A stretch of 64,000 nt of DNA from Actinokineospora auranticolor (GCF_002934265.1 NZ_PTIX01000002.1:62001-126000), one strand, 5' to 3'; counted from the first letter of the stretch, positions 17,856 to 26,331 are shown. Numbers and translations: made by a program. Notes: generated from the sequence alone by a model not told the origin.

Positions 17856-18577
17856 TGCGCGCGTTACCGGAACTGCTGCGGCCCGCTCTTGTGCGGGCCG
17901 CAGCCGGTTTCGGGGTTTCGGTGGGGGACGTGGAGGTCCTCGGCCGGGCCGCGTGGGCGCACGGGGACGCGGTGAGCGTGCGGGTGGTGGTCGGGAGCGC
18001 GCAGGAAGTGTTCCTGTGGTCGGGCCTGGCGGATGCCGGTGCGGTGGCGGTGCCGAAACCGCTGGTGCTGGACGCGTGCGAGTGGACCGAGGGGTTGACG
18101 TTCCGGGCGGAGCTGGTGAGCCGCCCAGGGGGCGACCCGGTCGCGGACGCCTTGGCGTTGCCCGATTCCTGGTGGCGCGCGTTGGGTTCGGTGCTGTCGG
18201 TGGTGGCTAGTCACCCGACGGACCGCGTGATGATCAGCCAGGCCGAGATCGACCGGGCGGTGAAGTACGCCTACGGGCACGGGGCCCGGGTCGAGGTCGA
18301 GGCGTGGGAAACCGCCAACGGCAACGTCCGCTGGCCGCACCTGCGGCAACCGACTCCGGCCCTGCTCGACTGGGACCACTGGGGCCAAGCCCCGGCGGGC
18401 TACGACGCGGCGACCCTGTGGTGCGATTCGCTGGCGGAGCCGGAACTCGCGGCGGTGGTCGAGAGGAACCTCCCGACCACCCGAACCGCGAAACTGGCGG
18501 TGTTGGCCAAAGCCCTCCGCAACGACCTGGCGGACAAGGTGCGCAGGGCAGCGGCGGAACGGCTACTGGCCGAGTGA
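17855..18577 (+). CDS. Hypothetical protein with aminoglycoside-phosphotransferase-like C-terminus
   Basis: The start GTG shares one base with the typA stop, so this 240-residue protein is co-translated with typA. The C-terminal part contains LLDWDHWGQAPAGYDAATLW, which resembles the DFG-equivalent region of APH-type kinases (an Asp within a D-W-E/D-x-W-G-x-A-P-x-G-x-D pattern). No upstream HxD catalytic loop (HGDLxxxN) is visible, so it may be a non-catalytic relative. Function unknown. Confidence 0.72.
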   Translation: MRALPELLRPALVRAAAGFGVSVGDVEVLGRAAWAHGDAVSVRVVVGSAQEVFLWSGLADAGAVAVPKPLVLDACEWTEGLTFRAELVSRPGGDPVADALALPDSWWRALGSVLSVVASHPTDRVMISQAEIDRAVKYAYGHGARVEVEAWETANGNVRWPHLRQPTPALLDWDHWGQAPAGYDAATLWCDSLAEPELAAVVERNLPTTRTAKLAVLAKALRNDLADKVRRAAAERLLAE

Positions 18578-18748
18578 GACGGCCAAGGCCCAAGCGTTGG
18601 GGCTGAAGGAAAGGGTCGCGCCGGGGTTCTTGGAGTCACGGACCGCCACCGGCTCGCCCTCGGCGAAGCGCACCTCGACACAGTTGTCATCCGCGCCGCC
18701 GCTGAAGCTGCTCTTGAACCAGCCGGTGTCCCGTGGGGCATAACTCAT
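18563..18748 (-). CDS. DUF397 small protein
   Basis: This 61-residue protein shows the DUF397 hallmarks: WFKSSFSGGADDNCVEV, followed by VAVRDSKNP and a final AWALAVS helix. Such proteins are encoded next to XRE regulators in actinobacteria, often in developmental or antibiotic-control loci, and the pair can behave like a toxin-antitoxin or repressor-modulator module. The ATG shares one base with the stop of the upstream XRE gene (TGATG). The 3' ends of this gene and its plus-strand neighbour overlap by 15 bp. Confidence 0.93.
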   Translation of the reverse strand: MSYAPRDTGWFKSSFSGGADDNCVEVRFAEGEPVAVRDSKNPGATLSFSPNAWALAVSLGQ

Positions 18749-19620
18749 CAACTGAACCCTTTCACTCTCGCCGCAATCAGTGTCAGCGTGTCGTCTCGAC
18801 CTAGCGCGAGTTCATCCAGCCGTTTGAACGCACGGGACATGCGCGCGGTGTCCTCCGCTGCGTTCATGTAGGTCGAAGGTCCATAGAGGACCGACAAGAA
18901 TCCGATCGAGCGCACCAGGTCGCTGAAACCGAAGAGCGACAAGCCACCCCGCTGCGCGGGATTGTCCCAGGTCGTCGCCGGGATAACCCTGACATCCAGG
19001 TTGTCATGGAGCTCGGCGAGGTCGAGGATGTGCCGCCCCTGAGCGTGCATGACCTCCGGGGAGCCCACCGCCTGGTTGAAGGTGTCTTCCGTGAAGTACA
19101 AGGAGACCCGCTTCGCTTCCTCCGCCTCGAAGGCGCGCCGCTGGCGCTCCAGCCGGAAGGCCGCCCGGCTCCGGCGCAACTTGTCGGACAGCGGTTCTTG
19201 CCAGATCCCTTCCGTTGCCCGGATCAAGGCTTCCGCGTAGTCCGCGCTTTGGAGCAGGGCCGGGAAGACGCCGTTCTCGTACGACTGGATGGTCTGCGCC
19301 TTGGCCTCGAGGTAGGCCACTCGGCGCCAGGACTCCGGTCCCAGGTCCGTGTACGGGTCGCCGGTCGGGGATTTCCGGGCATCCACACCGAGGGCTTCGA
19401 GTTCGGTCAGCCGATCCCCTTCGGCACCAAGGAACTCCGCGAGCTTCGTCAGCTCGTCCGCCGTGAGGGTGGCGCAGCCTTCTTCCAGGTACATCAGCCG
19501 TTGGCGACTCTTGCCGATGTGCCGGGAAGCGGTCTCCAACGAGATTCCCGCGTCCACCCGGAGTTGGTGCAGGGCTACGCCGAGGAACACCCGGGGCATC
19601 GTCGACGTGCCTTTAGCCAT
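18748..19620 (-). CDS. XRE-family regulator with DUF5753-type sensor domain
   Basis: This is a 290-residue DNA-binding protein. The N-terminal helix-turn-helix spans about residues 12-70 (LHQLRVDAGISLETASRHIG ... LEEGCATLTADEL). The remainder is the DUF5753-like ligand domain, with the characteristic YENGVFPALLQSADYAEALI and QGRHILDLAELHDNLDVRVI stretches. The ATG has GGAGGAAG six bases upstream. It is the first gene of a two-gene unit with DUF397. The intergenic palindrome at 19699-19716 is a likely operator for autoregulation (inference). Confidence 0.93.
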   Translation of the reverse strand: MAKGTSTMPRVFLGVALHQLRVDAGISLETASRHIGKSRQRLMYLEEGCATLTADELTKLAEFLGAEGDRLTELEALGVDARKSPTGDPYTDLGPESWRRVAYLEAKAQTIQSYENGVFPALLQSADYAEALIRATEGIWQEPLSDKLRRSRAAFRLERQRRAFEAEEAKRVSLYFTEDTFNQAVGSPEVMHAQGRHILDLAELHDNLDVRVIPATTWDNPAQRGGLSLFGFSDLVRSIGFLSVLYGPSTYMNAAEDTARMSRAFKRLDELALGRDDTLTLIAARVKGFS

Positions 19621-19698
19621 GAGTCTTCCTCCAGACGATCATCGTAGAAGTTCCCCCGATTGAGGGAATGCCATTGGGCACACGTACCCCCTACGGTT

Positions 19699-19716
19699 TG
19701 GGATACAAGTATCCCA
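19699..19716. promoter_or_regulatory. Perfect 18-bp palindrome, candidate operator
   Basis: TGGGATACAAGTATCCCA is a perfect 8-2-8 inverted repeat in the gap between the divergent XRE gene (start 19620) and a small plus-strand gene (start 19814). Its symmetry fits binding of a dimeric regulator such as the adjacent XRE protein. Confidence 0.6.
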
Positions 19717-19737
19717 CCGGGTCCGAACTGGCCCCTC

Positions 19738-19770
19738 GCGTGATCGCAGCGTAGTCGTGCGTGATCGCAG
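19738..19770. repeat. Two 12-bp direct repeats, 21 bp apart
   Basis: GCGTGATCGCAG occurs at 19738-19749 and again at 19759-19770, two helical turns apart, 44 bp before the small gene at 19814. The spacing places both copies on one face of DNA, as expected for a cooperative protein-binding site upstream of a promoter. Confidence 0.5.
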
Positions 19771-19813
19771 GGCCATCACCGCACCCCGAACCAATCCCAC
19801 TGGGAGCGCTCTC

Positions 19814-20011
19814 ATGAGTCACACCGCCCTGACCTTCGACACCGTGGTCACCGTCGCGCCGGACTGCCCGATTCGGGTGGAGCAGGACAAGGACACCGTC
19901 GACCTGCACTTCAACGAGAGCAGGCTCGGGCAGCTGTTCTGCCTCCAGTTCACCCGTCCGGCGCTGGACGCCCTCATCGCCCGCTGCCAGGCCGAACTCG
20001 CCACCCACTGA
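19814..20011 (+). CDS. Small hypothetical protein, 65 residues, divergent from the XRE gene
   Basis: The product starts MSHTALTFDTVVTVAPDCPI and ends with an amphipathic helix (LDALIARCQAELATH). A GGGAG lies about eight bases before the ATG. It shares a regulatory gap with the XRE/DUF397 pair and so is probably controlled by it. No family is recognised. It has two isolated Cys and no membrane segment. Confidence 0.65.
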   Translation: MSHTALTFDTVVTVAPDCPIRVEQDKDTVDLHFNESRLGQLFCLQFTRPALDALIARCQAELATH

Positions 20012-20051
20012 CACCCCCGGTTCGGTGCGCCCGCCCGGCGCACCGAACCCG

Positions 20052-20840
20052 TCACCCCAGCAACTCCCCCAGCGCGGGCACCAGCACCCGGTCCGCGGGC
20101 AGCCAGTCGACCTGCGCCAACTCCACGCTCCCCACCCAACGCACACCCCGGTGCTCCAAGGCCGCGACCTCCCCCTCCACCACGGACGCCGAGTAGACCC
20201 GCAACACCAGGTCACGCCGCAGCGGCACGTCCACCCCCACCGGCTCCCCGACCTCGACCCGGACCCCCAACTCCTCCCGGCACTCCCGCCGCAGAGCGTC
20301 CACATCGGACTCCCCCGGCTCGACCCGCCCACCCGGCAATTCCCACTTCCCGGCAACCTCCGCCGGAAACCCCCGCTCCTGCACCAGCAACCGCCCACCG
20401 GCCACGATCGCGGCCCCCACAACCACCCGCGCCTCCCGCAGCTCAGCCACCCGCGCCGACACCCGCTCGGCAATCCCCTCCGGCACCACCCCGGACACCA
20501 GCACCTCATCACCGGCTACCGCAATGCGCAACACACCCCCCGCACTTGCCGCCTCCGGCCTATCCCCGCCAGACCGCACCACCCGCCCATCCCGCAACTC
20601 CGGCGACCGCACCGGCACCGCACCACCCGGAACCGCCCCGGTCGCCTGCACCCCATCCCCGGCAACCGCAATCCGCAACGTTCCGCCTGACCCCTCGGCC
20701 ACCAACCCGTCCGCGTCGAGCCGCACGACTCGCAGCGCGACGTCACCCACCCACACCTCGTCGCCCTCCGCGAGCAACGGGAAAGGCGCCTTCACCCCGA
20801 CGACCGAGGCCTCGACCAGAGCAGCAGCGACAGCACGCAC
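20052..20840 (-). CDS. NUDIX hydrolase with duplicated N-terminal extension
   Basis: The C-terminal ~130 residues form a NUDIX (MutT-like) domain. The box reads GGRVEPGESDVDALRRECRE followed by ELGV, with all catalytic Glu residues present, so hydrolysis of a nucleoside diphosphate derivative such as 8-oxo-dGTP is likely. The first ~130 residues are unusual. They contain two copies of a LRIAVAGD-x-V-x3-G-x-VP-x-G unit about 55 residues apart, pointing to an internal duplication. The GTG start has GGGAGG eight bases upstream. It lies 56 bp downstream of the histidine-kinase gene, perhaps in the same transcript. Confidence 0.85.
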   Translation of the reverse strand: MRAVAAALVEASVVGVKAPFPLLAEGDEVWVGDVALRVVRLDADGLVAEGSGGTLRIAVAGDGVQATGAVPGGAVPVRSPELRDGRVVRSGGDRPEAASAGGVLRIAVAGDEVLVSGVVPEGIAERVSARVAELREARVVVGAAIVAGGRLLVQERGFPAEVAGKWELPGGRVEPGESDVDALRRECREELGVRVEVGEPVGVDVPLRRDLVLRVYSASVVEGEVAALEHRGVRWVGSVELAQVDWLPADRVLVPALGELLG

Positions 20841-20896
20841 GGCTCCATCCTCCCCAGCCGAGGCGAACCACCCCGCAGGACCCGCCGCGCGAGCGC

Positions 20897-22231
20897 TCAG
20901 ACCACCGACACGGACCGCCAACTCACCAGGAACCGGGCCCCGCCCTCAGGTGACTCCCCCACCCGCACGGCCCCGCCCCGCCGACGGACGACCTCCGCCA
21001 CCAACGCCAGCCCCAACCCCGTCCCACCACTACTACGAGCCCGGTCGTCCTGTACGCGATAGAACCGGTCAAGCACCTTCTTACGGTGCTCCGGCGCAAT
21101 CCCCTCACCGTCGTCATCCACCACAAGTCGGCTCGCCGCGGCCCCGCCGATGACGGTCACCGTGATCCGGGAACGCGCATGGCGGCAGGCATTGCGCAAC
21201 AGGTTGTCCAGCACCAGGTCCACTTCGGACGGTGCCGCCAGTACCCAGCACAGCCCGGCGGGCACATGCACCACCACGGACGGACCATCCGGATACCTGG
21301 CCGCCGCAGACACGGCCGCTGCGGCCAAGTCCACCGGTTCGGCGGGCGGCACCTCCCCCGCATCCGACCGAGCCAGGGTCAACAGCCCGTCCACCAGCGA
21401 GGAAAGCCGCTCCGACTCGCGCATGACGTCGGTCAGGACCTCCTGCGCCAGGTCTGGATCCGGATGCGCGACCGCCACCTCCGCCTGCACCCGGATCGAC
21501 GCGACCGGCGACCGCAGCTCGTGCGCCGCATCTCCGGTGAAGCGCCGAAGTCGGTCCGCCGCTTCGTCCCGACGGGCCAACAAATCGTTCAGGGCGCCCG
21601 CCAGGGAGCGCAGTTCGTCGTGCGATGACGGGAGCGGCAACCGCCTGCCCGCACCGAGGCGGGCCGCGGCTTGGCGCATGCGCTCCACCGGTCGCAGCGC
21701 CGACCGCACCGCCACCCACGTGGCGAGGGCCGCCGCGCAAGCCGCGATGATCGCCGCGATCAGCTGCCACCGCAGGGCGCTGCGCTGGGCCGCCGCGTAC
21801 CCCGACAGACCCGTCCCCACGACGACAAGCCGTTGTGACCCGTCCGGGGTCGTGGCGACCGTCCCCAGCCAGCGCGTCGGCGGCACGTCGTCCAGCCGCA
21901 GTACCGAGGTACCGGCCTTCAGGACCCGGACGTCGCCGCTCGACAGCAGCGGTCGGGGCAGTCCGTCCACCGGTGCCCCCGAGGTGTCGAGCACGTGCAC
22001 CTGGACGTTCGGCAGCTGGGCAGGCGCGGCCCCCCGGCTCACGCTCGAAATCGACGACGCCAGCACCGGTGCCAGCTCGTCGTCCGCCGAGCGCACCAGC
22101 AGCGGCCCGATCATCCGGCTGCTCACCACCGCCAGCCACAACAGCACCAGCAGCGTCACCGCCGTGGCCACGGTGGTGATCCGGAAGCGCATCGAGCGCC
22201 GCAGCCACAGGCCGCTCAAGCGCGGCCTCAC
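20897..22231 (-). CDS. Sensor histidine kinase
   Basis: This is a 444-residue membrane kinase. There are two transmembrane segments (TVATAVTLLVLLWLAVVSS and QLIAAIIAACAAALATWVAV) around a ~110-residue extracellular sensor, then HAMP, a phospho-acceptor helix (GDAAHELRSPVASIR, His), and an ATPase domain with N box DNLLRNACRHA, DDGEGI and GGTGLGLALV. The GTG overlaps the response-regulator stop by 4 bp. The signal is unknown; the linked secreted protein and ABC exporter suggest an envelope stress or antimicrobial signal. Confidence 0.94.
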   Translation of the reverse strand: MRPRLSGLWLRRSMRFRITTVATAVTLLVLLWLAVVSSRMIGPLLVRSADDELAPVLASSISSVSRGAAPAQLPNVQVHVLDTSGAPVDGLPRPLLSSGDVRVLKAGTSVLRLDDVPPTRWLGTVATTPDGSQRLVVVGTGLSGYAAAQRSALRWQLIAAIIAACAAALATWVAVRSALRPVERMRQAAARLGAGRRLPLPSSHDELRSLAGALNDLLARRDEAADRLRRFTGDAAHELRSPVASIRVQAEVAVAHPDPDLAQEVLTDVMRESERLSSLVDGLLTLARSDAGEVPPAEPVDLAAAAVSAAARYPDGPSVVVHVPAGLCWVLAAPSEVDLVLDNLLRNACRHARSRITVTVIGGAAASRLVVDDDGEGIAPEHRKKVLDRFYRVQDDRARSSGGTGLGLALVAEVVRRRGGAVRVGESPEGGARFLVSWRSVSVV

Positions 22232-22953
22232 CTGGGCGGCGAGTCGAGCGCGGAGTCGATTTCGCTGGTGGACGCCAGGTAGCCGTGACCGCGCACGGTA
22301 CGCACGATCCCGTCCGCCCCCGCCGCGTCGAGCTTGCGCCGCAGGTAGCCGACGTAGACCTCTACCGCGTTGCGGGTAGCCGCCTGCTCGTCACCCCACA
22401 CCGCGCGCAAGAGCTCGTCCTTGGTCACTACGGCGCCGGCGCGGCCCGCGAGCGTGTCCAGCACCGCGAACTCACGAGGGCTCAAGGCCACCGGCACCCC
22501 CGCGAACCGCACCTCACGCGTCCCCCGGTCGACCTCCAACTGGCCCAACCGCAGCTTGCGCCCACCGCCCTCTTCCGCCCCACGACGCAAGACAGCCCGC
22601 ACCTGCGCAACAAGCACTACGAAGGAAAACGGTTTAACCAGGTACCCGTCCGCCCCCAGGTCAAGACCGTCCGCCTGGTCGATCTCGCCGTCCTTGGCCG
22701 ACACCAGCAAGACAGGCGTCCGCACGCCCTCACCGCGCAGCCGCTCCAGGACCCGATAGCCGGAAAGCCCCGGCAGCATGATGTCGAGCAAGATGACGTC
22801 GAAGGTGCCGGTAAGGGCTATCCGCAGTGCGCTGGGCCCGTCACCTGCGACTACTACGTCCATACCCTCGGCCGTCAACCCGCGTTGTAGCGCGCGGCGC
22901 ACACCCGGCTCGTCGTCGACCACCAGTACCCGAGGCTTCACGGGTGTCATCAT
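22228..22953 (-). CDS. OmpR/PhoB-family response regulator
   Basis: This is a 241-residue two-domain regulator. The receiver has the acidic pair VVDDEPG, the phospho-acceptor Asp in DVILLDIMLPG, the Thr/Ser in LLVSAKD and the Lys in YLVKPF. The winged-helix domain contains SPREFAVLDTLAGRAGAVVT and VEVYVGYLRRKLD. I place the start at the first ATG of ATGATG (22953), without a Shine-Dalgarno. The gene is divergent from 23088, and 11-bp-spaced direct repeats in between are its probable binding sites. Confidence 0.93.
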   Translation of the reverse strand: MMTPVKPRVLVVDDEPGVRRALQRGLTAEGMDVVVAGDGPSALRIALTGTFDVILLDIMLPGLSGYRVLERLRGEGVRTPVLLVSAKDGEIDQADGLDLGADGYLVKPFSFVVLVAQVRAVLRRGAEEGGGRKLRLGQLEVDRGTREVRFAGVPVALSPREFAVLDTLAGRAGAVVTKDELLRAVWGDEQAATRNAVEVYVGYLRRKLDAAGADGIVRTVRGHGYLASTSEIDSALDSPPR

Positions 22954-22982
22954 TGCGCTAACCACGACGGTTGCGGAGCCCA

Positions 22983-23030
22983 CTCTCAGCCGACTCTCAG
23001 CAGCCGACTCGCTCTCAGCGCCATCTCAGG
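22983..23030. promoter_or_regulatory. Tandem 11-bp-phased direct repeats, likely response-regulator sites
   Basis: CTCTCAGC is found at 22983, 22994 and 23012, and a related ATCTCAGG at 23023. The copies form two pairs with an 11-bp pitch each (22983/22994 and 23012/23023). An 11-bp direct-repeat pitch is the standard DNA target geometry of OmpR/PhoB-family dimers. The sites lie between the regulator gene and the divergent exported-protein gene, where they could control both. Confidence 0.72.
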
Positions 23031-23087
23031 CGACGGGGAGCACTGTTCTCGGTGCGGGAACAACCACCCGAACAGGGAGAGAGAGCA

Positions 23088-24179
23088 ATGAACAGGAAGA
23101 AGACGGCACTGTCCGTCGCGGCGGCGGGGACGGCCACGGGTGTGGTCGGGCTGGTCCTGATCGCGAGCCCGGCCGGGGCGAACGAGCCGCCCCCGGCACT
23201 CCCCGGCATCAGCGCGGAGGCGCTGGTCGAGTCGGTCCTGAGCAAGGACCACATCCCCGCGCTGTCGGGCGCGGTCGAGTTCCAGCAGAACATCGGCCTG
23301 CCCATCCCGGGCCTGCCCGCGAGCAGCGCCGAGGGCGACGCCATCGCGCACGTCTACGCCAACGGCGACGGCGCGGGCCGCATCTCGATCGACCAGGGGC
23401 AGTCCGAGCGGACCGTCGTGCACAACAACGGCACGACCTGGGTGTGGAACTCCGCGAACCGCTCGGTGACCAAGTACGCCAACACCGACTCCGACACCGA
23501 GGACAAGGGCACCCCGGAGCAGCTGGCCGACCCGGCGGGCACCGCCCGCGAGGTCGTCGGGCTCATGCAGAGGGACAGCACCCTGACCGTGGACGGCACC
23601 GCCCGCGTCGCGGGTAGGCCGGTCTACCAGCTGGTGCTGACCCCGAAGCCGACCGAGCGCACCCTGCTCCGCGAGATCCGGGTGTCGGTCGACTCCGAGA
23701 CCCGGCTGCCGCTGCGGCTCGACGTGCTGGCCAACGGCCAGGCCGACCCGGCGGTGCGGGTCGGGTTCACCGAGTTCAAGCCCGGCCCGCAGGACCCGGC
23801 GCTGTTCACCTTCACCCCGCCCGCGGGCGCCAAGGTGACCGACGGCAAGGACGCCAAGACCCACGGGTTCGACGAGAAGAACGTCGAGAGCCTGCTCGGC
23901 GGGTTGGACTTCAAGACCGTCGGCGAGGGCTGGGACACCGTGCTGACCGGCAAGTTCCCGGCGCAGCTGCTCAGCCAGGGCCTGCCCACCGGGAACGGCC
24001 GCGGCGGTGAGACCCCCGGCGCGCTGATCAAGCAGTTCGCCAAGGAGGTCACCGGTCCGTTCGGCACCGGCTACGCCATCTCCACCCACGTGGGTACCGC
24101 GCTGATCACCACCGACGGCCGCATCGCGGTCGGCGCGGTGCCGCAGCAGGTGCTCGTCGACGCGCTCGGGCAGAAGTGA
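23088..24179 (+). CDS. Secreted LolA/outer-membrane lipoprotein-sorting-like protein
   Basis: This 363-residue exported protein has a Sec signal peptide (MNRKKTALSVAAAGTATGVV then ASPAGA). The body follows the DUF2092/LolA-like pattern of a half-barrel that carries lipid-like molecules: GDAIAHVYANGDGAGRISI, TVVHNNGTTWVWNSANRSVT and VGFTEFKPGPQDPALFTFTPP, the last being the typical sigma-factor-regulator/LolA ending. The ATG has GGGAGAGAG upstream. The stop overlaps the ABC ATPase start by 4 bp. With the two-component system next door, it probably monitors or protects the envelope (inference). Confidence 0.85.
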   Translation: MNRKKTALSVAAAGTATGVVGLVLIASPAGANEPPPALPGISAEALVESVLSKDHIPALSGAVEFQQNIGLPIPGLPASSAEGDAIAHVYANGDGAGRISIDQGQSERTVVHNNGTTWVWNSANRSVTKYANTDSDTEDKGTPEQLADPAGTAREVVGLMQRDSTLTVDGTARVAGRPVYQLVLTPKPTERTLLREIRVSVDSETRLPLRLDVLANGQADPAVRVGFTEFKPGPQDPALFTFTPPAGAKVTDGKDAKTHGFDEKNVESLLGGLDFKTVGEGWDTVLTGKFPAQLLSQGLPTGNGRGGETPGALIKQFAKEVTGPFGTGYAISTHVGTALITTDGRIAVGAVPQQVLVDALGQK

Positions 24180-25186
24180 CGGCCGAGTCCGAGCCGGGGA
24201 CGGTCGCGGTGGGGGCCGCGACCGTCCCGCCCGCCGCCCGCACCCGCGGTCTGCGCAAGGTCTACCGCGGCACCGTCGCGGTGGACCACGTGGACCTGGA
24301 GGTCCCGGCGGGCGCGGTGATGGGGATGCTCGGCCCCAACGGATCAGGCAAGACCACGACCATCCGGATGCTGCTCGGCCTGGTCACCCCCACCTCCGGT
24401 GAGGTGGAGCTGCTGGGCCACAAGATGCCCGACGGCGCGGCGCACGCGCTGCCCGGTGTCGGCGCGCTGGTCGAGGGGCCGGGGTTCTCCCCGTTCCTCT
24501 CCGGGCGCGACAACCTGCTGCGGGTCGCGGCGGCGGAGCCGCTGCTGACCTCGGCGGAGATCCCGAACGCGGTCGGCGAGGCGCTGGAGCGGGTCGGCCT
24601 GGCGCACGCGGCGGGCAGGCGGTTCCGGGCCTACTCGCTGGGCATGAAGCAGCGCCTCGGCCTGGCGTCGGCGCTGCTGGTGCCGCGCCGGTTCGTGGTG
24701 CTCGACGAGCCGACGAACGGGCTGGACCCGGCCGGTACCCGCGAGGTGCGGTCGGTGATCGCCGACCTGCACGCGGCGGGGACGACCGTGCTGGTGTCGT
24801 CGCACCTGCTGTCCGAGGTGGAGGCCACCTGCACGCACGTCGCGGTGCTCAACCAGGGGTTGGTGGTGGCTCAGGGGGAGCTGTCGGCCCTGCTGGAGGC
24901 CGGTACGGCCAACCTGCTGGTCACGACGCCGGAGGTCACCCTCGCGGTGGACGCGCTGCGCGAGGACCGCGTGGCGGCCCGCCCGGTGCCGGAGGGCGTG
25001 CTGGTCGACCTGACGGCGACGACCGCGCCGGACGTGGTGGCGTCGCTGGTGCGGGCCGGGGTGCCGGTGCACGAGGTCCGCAGGCAGCGCACGGGGCTGG
25101 AAGACCTGTTCGCCCGCCTGACCGAGGACACCGCGGTCGCCGACCTGGCCGACCTGGAGACCCTGTTGCCAGAGGACGCGCGATGA
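24176..25186 (+). CDS. ABC exporter ATPase
   Basis: This 336-residue ATPase is of the drug/lantibiotic exporter class (DrrA/CcmA-like). Motifs are GPNGSGKTTTIRMLLGL (Walker A), YSLGMKQRLGLASALL (signature) and RFVVLDEPTNGLDPAGT (Walker B), with the switch His in LVSSHLLSEVEATC. The C-terminal ~90 residues form the family's accessory domain. GTGA overlaps the previous stop. It works with the permease encoded at 25329. Confidence 0.93.
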   Translation: MTAESEPGTVAVGAATVPPAARTRGLRKVYRGTVAVDHVDLEVPAGAVMGMLGPNGSGKTTTIRMLLGLVTPTSGEVELLGHKMPDGAAHALPGVGALVEGPGFSPFLSGRDNLLRVAAAEPLLTSAEIPNAVGEALERVGLAHAAGRRFRAYSLGMKQRLGLASALLVPRRFVVLDEPTNGLDPAGTREVRSVIADLHAAGTTVLVSSHLLSEVEATCTHVAVLNQGLVVAQGELSALLEAGTANLLVTTPEVTLAVDALREDRVAARPVPEGVLVDLTATTAPDVVASLVRAGVPVHEVRRQRTGLEDLFARLTEDTAVADLADLETLLPEDAR

Positions 25187-25332
25187 CCAAGACCCGCGAC
25201 ACGGCATCCGGGCGACCGGGTGCCGGACCGGCCACCCGTCGGCCCGCGAACCGACCGACCACCACCCGTTCACCGCGTCCGGCCGGGGCAATCCGGACGC
25301 GCCACACCGAGGAAGCCGAGGGGGAACGATGA
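25183..25332 (+). CDS. 49-residue Arg/Pro/Thr-rich reading frame joining two ABC genes
   Basis: The 146-bp gap between the ABC ATPase and the permease is exactly filled by a frame that starts at ATGA on the ATPase stop and ends at ATGA on the permease start. The product (starts MTKTRDTASGRPGAG) is Arg/Pro/Thr-rich and unstructured. The double overlap suggests that ribosomes re-initiate through it and keep both ABC genes coupled. Whether the peptide itself does anything is unclear. Confidence 0.45.
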   Translation: MTKTRDTASGRPGAGPATRRPANRPTTTRSPRPAGAIRTRHTEEAEGER

Positions 25333-26198
25333 CCGCCATGACTGTGGGCGCCGAGGTGGGCGCGCCGGTGCGGCGGGCGCCGTTGCTCCGGTTGTTCCGC
25401 TCCGAGCTGCGGATGATCCTGCGCAGGCCGCGCAACATCATCGGGATCGGGCTGCTGGGGCTGGTGCCGGTGGTGGCCGGGATCGGGATCTCCATCGCCG
25501 CGTCCGGTTCGTCGTCGTCCGACGGGGACTCGGTCGACGGGCTGGCCGCGCTGGTCGACGGCAACGGGATGCTGCTGCCGATCTTCGCGCTGGTCCTCGC
25601 GCTGAACATGCTGCTGCCGCTGACCGGCGCGATGCTCGCCGCGGACGCGCTGGCCGGTGAGTCGGCGCACGGCACGCTGCGCGGGCTGCTGCTCGCCCCG
25701 GTCGGCCGGGGGCGGCTGCTGGCGGTCAAGGCGATGGGCGTGGCGACGGTGGTCCTGCTGTCGATCGTGCTGATGGCCGTCACCGGCCTGGTGACCGGTC
25801 TGCTCCTGCTCGGCGGCGACGGGATGCTCAGCTCGTCCGGCACGCAGCTGCCGTTCGTCGACGGGCTGGGCCGCATCGGGCTGACCATCGTGCTGCTGAC
25901 CGTCCAGATCTGGGCGTTGGCCGCGGTCGCGCTCGCGGTGTCGGCCTACACCGAGCACCCGCTGATCGTCATCGTGTGCTCGCTGGGTCTGCTGATCGTC
26001 TCCGGGGTGCTCAGCGCGATCCCGGCGCTGGACTGGCTGGACCCGGTGCTGATCATCAGCAGTTGGGAGTCGATCGGCGAGGTGGTGCGCGACCCGCTGG
26101 ACTGGGCCCCGCTCGGCGAGGGCGTGCTTCGGGCCGTCTGCTACATGGTCATCGGCATCTCGATCGCCTACGGCCGGATGCTCAGCCGCGACGGCTGA
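25329..26198 (+). CDS. ABC exporter permease (ABC-2 type)
   Basis: This 289-residue protein has six predicted membrane segments, among them NIIGIGLLGLVPVVAGIGIS, LPIFALVLALNMLLPLTGAM, TVVLLSIVLMAVTGLVTGLL and LIVIVCSLGLLIVSGVLSAI. ESAHGTLRGLLLAPVGR after the second helix is the ABC-2 coupling loop. A GAGGGGGAA ribosome site precedes the ATG. It is the partner of the ATPase at 24176. The substrate is unknown, possibly an antimicrobial or envelope lipid, given control by a two-component system. Confidence 0.9.
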   Translation: MTAMTVGAEVGAPVRRAPLLRLFRSELRMILRRPRNIIGIGLLGLVPVVAGIGISIAASGSSSSDGDSVDGLAALVDGNGMLLPIFALVLALNMLLPLTGAMLAADALAGESAHGTLRGLLLAPVGRGRLLAVKAMGVATVVLLSIVLMAVTGLVTGLLLLGGDGMLSSSGTQLPFVDGLGRIGLTIVLLTVQIWALAAVALAVSAYTEHPLIVIVCSLGLLIVSGVLSAIPALDWLDPVLIISSWESIGEVVRDPLDWAPLGEGVLRAVCYMVIGISIAYGRMLSRDG

Positions 26199-26331
26199 CG
26201 GCGCGCCGGCGGGCCCAGGGGGTGCTCGCCGAACGCCGGGCCGAACGCCGGGCGGTACCCGATCAACCGGGAGCCGCCCGGCGGTGTCATGTCTCCCGTA
26301 GGGATTGGGCTTTCTCCTGGGGGAGGACCGC

